Part shown: positions 60,585 through 64,000 of the stretch, piece by piece
Position numbering within the stretch: position 1 is the first letter of the stretch
Layout: each line of letters starts with the position of its first letter
Source of the DNA: Clostridium sp. CAG:768
GTDB lineage: Bacteria > Cyanobacteriota > Vampirovibrionia > Gastranaerophilales > Gastranaerophilaceae
Length of the DNA: 64,000 nucleotides
Direction: 5' to 3'
Assembly: GCA_000437435.1 (NCBI GenBank)
Contig: FR899626.1
Span: 75,605 to 139,604, forward strand
The notes under the pieces: generated by a model
Database searches by the model: none
What the model was told of the DNA's origin: nothing
The model's input: only the letters and a program-made list of their open reading frames with translations
Made by a program: the position numbers and the translations under genes

Positions 60585-61868
60585 ATGAAGTTTATCGATA
60601 AATCTAAAATAAGAGTAGTTTCAGGACGCGGTGGCAATGGAATGGTTGCTTGGCGCAGAGAAAAGTATGTAGATAAAGGTGGACCAGCTGGTGGAGACGG
60701 TGGTCGTGGCGGAGATGTTTATCTTGTTGCTGATGAAAATATGTCTACTCTAATGGATTTTAAGCATAAATCTGTTTTTAAAGCTGAAGCAGGTGAAAAC
60801 GGCGGTATTAAAAATATGCATGGACGCTGTGCTAAAGATTTATTTATTAAAGTTCCTGTAGGTACAGTTGTAAAAGATATTAAAACAGGTAATATAATTG
60901 CAGATTTAACTTCTCATGAACAAAAAGTTTTGGTCGCAAAAGGCGGTCGTGGTGGTAGAGGTAATGCAAGGTTTGCTACTGCCCAAAAAAGAGCTCCTCA
61001 ATTTTGTGAGCCTGGGGAACCTCCAATTGAAAGAGAATTATTTTTAGAATTAAAACTTATTGCTGATGTTGGTCTTTTAGGTATGCCAAATGCAGGAAAA
61101 TCAACATTGATAAGTAGAATTAGTTCTGCAAAACCTAAAATTGCAGATTATCCTTTTACAACATTAATTCCTAATTTAGGTGTTGTAAGAAAACGTTCAG
61201 GGGATGGGTATGTTGTTGCTGATATTCCAGGATTGATTGAAGGTGCATCAGAAGGTGTCGGATTAGGTCATGATTTTTTACGTCACGTTGAAAGATGTAG
61301 ATTTTTGGTGCATTTAATAGATTCAACTGAAGATAATCCTTTTGAAAATTATAAAAAGATTAATTTAGAACTTGAAAAGCATTCTGAACATTTGGCTAAT
61401 TTATATCAAATAATTGCATTAAATAAGATTGATGCTATTGATGAAAGTAAAAAAGCAGAGTTATTAGAACAATTTAAAAAAGTATCATCTGATGTTTTTG
61501 AAATTTCAGCAGTAACTGGGGAAAACTTAGAGTCATTACTTGATTTTATGGGGCAAAAAGTGGATGAAATTCCTAAACCAGAAACTGAAATTGTTGTGGA
61601 AGAAGATTTAGGTGCATACAATAATGATGATAGCTCTTTTGAAATATTTAAAGTCGCTAAAGATACTTTCATTATTGAAGGAGGTAAAATAGAAAGACTT
61701 GCTGGAGTCACTGATGAAAGAAATTCTGAGCAGGTTATTCGTTTCCAAAATATAATGAAAGGTATGGGAGTATTTGATGAACTTGCTAAAAAGGGGATAA
61801 AAGATGGTGATACAATTATTATTGGTCACTTAGAGTTCGTTTTCTATTCTGATGAAATATTTGGGTAG
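60585..61868 (+). CDS. obgE: GTPase ObgE/CgtA
   Basis: Essential GTPase that checks late 50S subunit assembly and stress signalling. The 427-residue product has the glycine-rich Obg domain (1-158, GGDGGRGGDVYLVAD and AKGGRGGRGNARFATA), the G domain with G1 MPNAGKSTLIS (from residue 167), G3 DIPGLIEGA, G4 NKID and the OCT C-terminal domain (about 340-427). An AAAAGGAAATAA Shine-Dalgarno supports the ATG. The neighbouring divergent tsaD also acts on the translation apparatus. Confidence 0.97.
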   Translation: MKFIDKSKIRVVSGRGGNGMVAWRREKYVDKGGPAGGDGGRGGDVYLVADENMSTLMDFKHKSVFKAEAGENGGIKNMHGRCAKDLFIKVPVGTVVKDIKTGNIIADLTSHEQKVLVAKGGRGGRGNARFATAQKRAPQFCEPGEPPIERELFLELKLIADVGLLGMPNAGKSTLISRISSAKPKIADYPFTTLIPNLGVVRKRSGDGYVVADIPGLIEGASEGVGLGHDFLRHVERCRFLVHLIDSTEDNPFENYKKINLELEKHSEHLANLYQIIALNKIDAIDESKKAELLEQFKKVSSDVFEISAVTGENLESLLDFMGQKVDEIPKPETEIVVEEDLGAYNNDDSSFEIFKVAKDTFIIEGGKIERLAGVTDERNSEQVIRFQNIMKGMGVFDELAKKGIKDGDTIIIGHLEFVFYSDEIFG

Positions 61869-61894
61869 CAAAAAATATTTTGTTTGAGTTTTAT

Positions 61895-63292
61895 ATGAGC
61901 ATGAGAATTACACCATTAAATAATATTTCATTTAAAAATAATAATATTCAATCAAAAGAGAGTAAAGGGAATCAAGAAGAAAAATCTAAAGGTTTGTCTA
62001 ATTCTGCTAAATTAGGTATTGGATTATTAGGTAGTGCAGCTTTAGGTTTTGCAACTTATTACATCTTTAAAGGGAAAAATCTTTCAGAATCTGTAAAGTC
62101 TAGTAATACTTCTGAAATTGAAAATTCTATTAATAATACTCTTGCTGAATTAAAGTCAAATGTTGAAGATTTAACTTCTAAATGTGTTAAAAAATTAACT
62201 AATGGTGGTTATAGAGTTCAGTATTCAACTCAATCTTTAGAAAATCAATCATCATTACGAGATATTTTGCTTTTTGATAATTCTGGAAATCTTGAAAAAA
62301 GAATTATTTCAAAATTTGACCCAAAATCTGATATAACTACTCATCAATTGTTTATGGGTGATGCTGATATGATTATTAAAAAGCCAGAAGAGATTGATTC
62401 TGAATGTTTTGTAAAAGAAGTTATTATAAAAAAATCAGAACCTTCATTAAGAAATATAATGATAAATCGTAGTAATAATCAAGTTCAATATCAAGATTAT
62501 TTATTAGATGGAAAACTTAATACTCGTTCTGTATATAAAGTTAAAACAGATGCTCCAGGTTCAATAGAATTTAATAATTCTGATTATACTTATGAAAATG
62601 GAAAATTGAAAAATAAGGAGGAAACTTCATTAAAGTTTAAAACTGATGTCGGAAATTTACTTCTTAATAATGTGTCAAAATCAAATGGAGTATTGAAAGT
62701 ACAATTTATTTCTACTGTTGATTCAACAGATGCTTTATTGGATACATTAATATTTGATCCTTCAGCTAAACTTCAAAAAAGAGTTGTTTCAAAATTTGAT
62801 CCTCAGGAAAATTCTATTACCCATAAATTATATAAAGGTGATGTCGAACAAATTGTAGAAAAGCCAAATAGTATTCATAATAAATATTTAATAAAAGAAG
62901 TTACTGTCGAAAATTTTGAACCATTCGTTCAAGATACTTTAGCTAGAAATATTATAGTTAAGCGTAATAATGTTCAAAATGAATATCAAGACTATTTCCG
63001 TAAGGGAAAATTGTATGAGCGTTCTGTGTATAATGAAGATCTAAATAACAAAGATGCAATAGAAGTTACTCGATATAATTATGCTTATGAAAATGGAAAT
63101 TATGTTGCAACTGCAAAACAAACAGTTTGTAAGGACGGACAGCAACATGGAGTATATAAAGATGGAAAATTTGAAGTATTCCCAATGTATATTAAAAAGA
63201 AAGATGAAAAGCAATTTACTGAAATAAAACAAGCTTATTCTCCTGATTCATTGCGTAGTTTTGATTCGTCTTTTGATCCTTATAATTTATAA
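61895..63292 (+). CDS. Hypothetical membrane protein with a duplicated ~150-residue domain
   Basis: The 465-residue product has one glycine-rich hydrophobic segment (about 39-60, LGIGLLGSAALGFATYYIF). Two copies of a beta-rich unit follow. Copy 1 has LRDILLFDNSGNLEKRIISK, then FDPKSDITTHQLFMGDAD, VQYQDYLLDGKLNTRSVY and YTYENGKLK. Copy 2 has LLDTLIFDPSAKLQKRVVSK, then FDPQENSITHKLYKGDVE, NEYQDYFRKGKLYERSVY and YAYENGNYV. The paired elements suggest a recent internal duplication. The N-terminus MSMRITPLNNISFKNNN carries the short tag seen in other proteins here. The start is uncertain: ATG at 61895 or 61901, or TTG at 61880. Confidence 0.7.
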   Translation: MSMRITPLNNISFKNNNIQSKESKGNQEEKSKGLSNSAKLGIGLLGSAALGFATYYIFKGKNLSESVKSSNTSEIENSINNTLAELKSNVEDLTSKCVKKLTNGGYRVQYSTQSLENQSSLRDILLFDNSGNLEKRIISKFDPKSDITTHQLFMGDADMIIKKPEEIDSECFVKEVIIKKSEPSLRNIMINRSNNQVQYQDYLLDGKLNTRSVYKVKTDAPGSIEFNNSDYTYENGKLKNKEETSLKFKTDVGNLLLNNVSKSNGVLKVQFISTVDSTDALLDTLIFDPSAKLQKRVVSKFDPQENSITHKLYKGDVEQIVEKPNSIHNKYLIKEVTVENFEPFVQDTLARNIIVKRNNVQNEYQDYFRKGKLYERSVYNEDLNNKDAIEVTRYNYAYENGNYVATAKQTVCKDGQQHGVYKDGKFEVFPMYIKKKDEKQFTEIKQAYSPDSLRSFDSSFDPYNL

Positions 63293-63294
63293 TA

Positions 63295-63323
63295 TTGTTT
63301 TTTACTAAAATATTTAGTATATT
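63295..63323 (+). promoter_or_regulatory. Sigma-70-type promoter of pilin locus D
   Basis: TTGTTT (63295-63300) and TATATT (63318-63323), 17-base spacer. It begins just after the stop of the upstream gene. The Shine-Dalgarno here is AATGGAGAGC, weaker than in loci A-C. Confidence 0.55.
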
Positions 63324-63356
63324 GATATATATAGTAAGAATTAATGGAGAGCATTT

Positions 63357-64000
63357 ATGAAAAGATTGGGAACAGGAAAATTATATAATATACTTATATC
63401 TTGTGTTGATTTGTTTTTCGGGGGGGGGGCAATTTAGAGCTTGCTTCACAAGCGTTTTGTGGAGTTGAAAAAATTAAGAAAAAATGTTATTCTAGTGATA
63501 TGAAACATCACAATTATGGCTTTACTTTAGCTGAAGTATTAATAACATTAGGTATAATTGGTGTTGTAGTAGCTCTTACTTTACCAACTTTATTAGCTTC
63601 ATATCGAAAAAATGTAGTTGAGACAAGATTAGAAACTACTTATTCTTTGATTTATAATGCCTTAAAATTAGCTGAAAATGATTATGAAGATTCTTCTTTA
63701 TGGGACGTGGCATCTTCTGGCATATATTCTGATGATTTTATAAAAAAATATATTGTGCCTTATGCTAAGGTTGAAAATTGTTCTTATCATTCTGATCAAT
63801 ATTCTGTTTATACTCCATCAGGGAATTTAGCATTCCATGTTATATGGTCACAGAATAATAATATGTATTGTCTTGCAAATGGAGTTGCAATTTTAGGTAG
63901 AGCTCATGGTAGTAATGGAAGAATTGCAGGGCAAGTTATAATTGTTGATATAAATGGTCCTGATGGAACTAATAATAAATACGGAAAAGATGTATTTGAA
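63357..64000 (+). CDS. Poly-G phase-switch pilin-like gene, locus D (OFF as sequenced; cut by window end)
   Basis: Fourth member of the family. The leader MKRLGTGKLYNILISCVDLFF runs into ten Gs and stops at TAG (63435). With one more G, or two fewer, it reads GGNLELASQAFCGVEKIKKK and reaches MKHHNYG/FTLAEVLITLGIIGVVVALTLP, a perfect prepilin site and helix. The joined leader of about 54 residues resembles that of locus A, including C-V-D-L and GGGNL-x-L-A. An internal ATG at 63500 could start the pilin alone but has no Shine-Dalgarno. The family motif IIVDINGPDGTNNKYGKD is near the window edge, and the gene continues beyond it. Confidence 0.8.
63420..63429 (+). repeat. G10 homopolymer tract, locus D
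   Basis: Ten Gs followed by CAATTTAGAGC, 21 codons after the leader ATG. The following TAG would be bypassed if the tract held eight or eleven Gs. Confidence 0.85.

Noticed and set aside
1..64000. CRISPR array, prophage, insertion sequence or integron
   Set aside because: No regularly spaced repeats, transposase, integrase, capsid or terminase genes were seen.

Overview
The window is strongly AT-rich, densely coded on both strands and looks like chromosome rather than plasmid or phage. I see no transposase, integrase, CRISPR array, rRNA or phage structural gene. Several features point to an uncultured gut relative of the Cyanobacteria (Gastranaerophilales/Vampirovibrionia, 'Melainabacteria'): low GC, several pilin-like genes with FTLAEVLITLG N-termini and a D-[IV]-N-G-x-x-G-P-N C-terminal motif, SLH and TPR proteins, a NifU/NifS pair and many lineage-specific small proteins. 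This is an inference from family flavour. A 16S or ribosomal-protein tree would be needed to prove it.

Layout. 1-4.8 kb: end of a glycosyltransferase, an EamA transporter, aspS, and an NfeD/SPFH membrane pair. 4.8-9.3 kb: two poly-G pilin loci flanking rqcH and a UmuC-type polymerase. 9.3-17.4 kb: SLH protein, galM, a secreted nuclease-like protein, five tRNA genes (Tyr, Thr, Thr, Gly, Gly), a GT39-type transferase and a kelch-like secreted protein. 17.4-23.3 kb: dnaE, two WYL regulators, and a 564-base gap holding a probable non-coding RNA. 23.3-32.2 kb: anmK, nnrD-trmL-pgsA, a Gfo/Idh oxidoreductase, a GT2, and dacB-nitrilase-acyltransferase. 32.2-36.6 kb: a third poly-G pilin, a HAD hydrolase and TPR proteins. 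36.6-47.9 kb: sugar ABC permeases, a universal stress protein, a sigma factor coupled to gcvPB, a CoA-dehydratase-activase relative, miaA and a large AsmA-like protein. 47.9-63.3 kb: nifU-nifS, ldcA, dnaX, a Memo-AMMECR1 fusion, ribD, a glutathione-synthetase-like ATP-grasp protein, a kinase-like protein, tsaD, obgE and a duplicated-domain membrane protein. 63.3 kb to the end: a fourth poly-G pilin, cut by the window edge.

The most exciting signal is a family of four pilin-like genes (4897, 8527, 32267, 63357). Each starts with its own promoter, a conserved Shine-Dalgarno block and an ATG[A/G]AAAGATT leader, then runs into an uninterrupted run of exactly ten G residues followed by C(AT)AATTTA. 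With ten Gs the leader hits a stop within three codons of the tract. Adding one G, or removing two, opens a continuous frame into the prepilin in all four loci. This is the architecture of a multi-locus, contingency-type surface switch. Because all four sit in the same OFF register, transcriptional slippage, programmed frameshifting or a homopolymer assembly error must also be considered.

A second genome-wide signal is regulatory. At least eight genes that lack a Shine-Dalgarno sequence have a -10 hexamer (five of them perfect TATAAT) ending exactly six bases before the start codon. This predicts leaderless mRNAs. Other notable items are a purine-rich ~310-nt RNA with ten GGA motifs and its own terminator, a kinase-like protein that ends just after its DIG motif, and a set of unrelated small proteins sharing a short S/H/T-F-x-G/S/N tag near the N-terminus.
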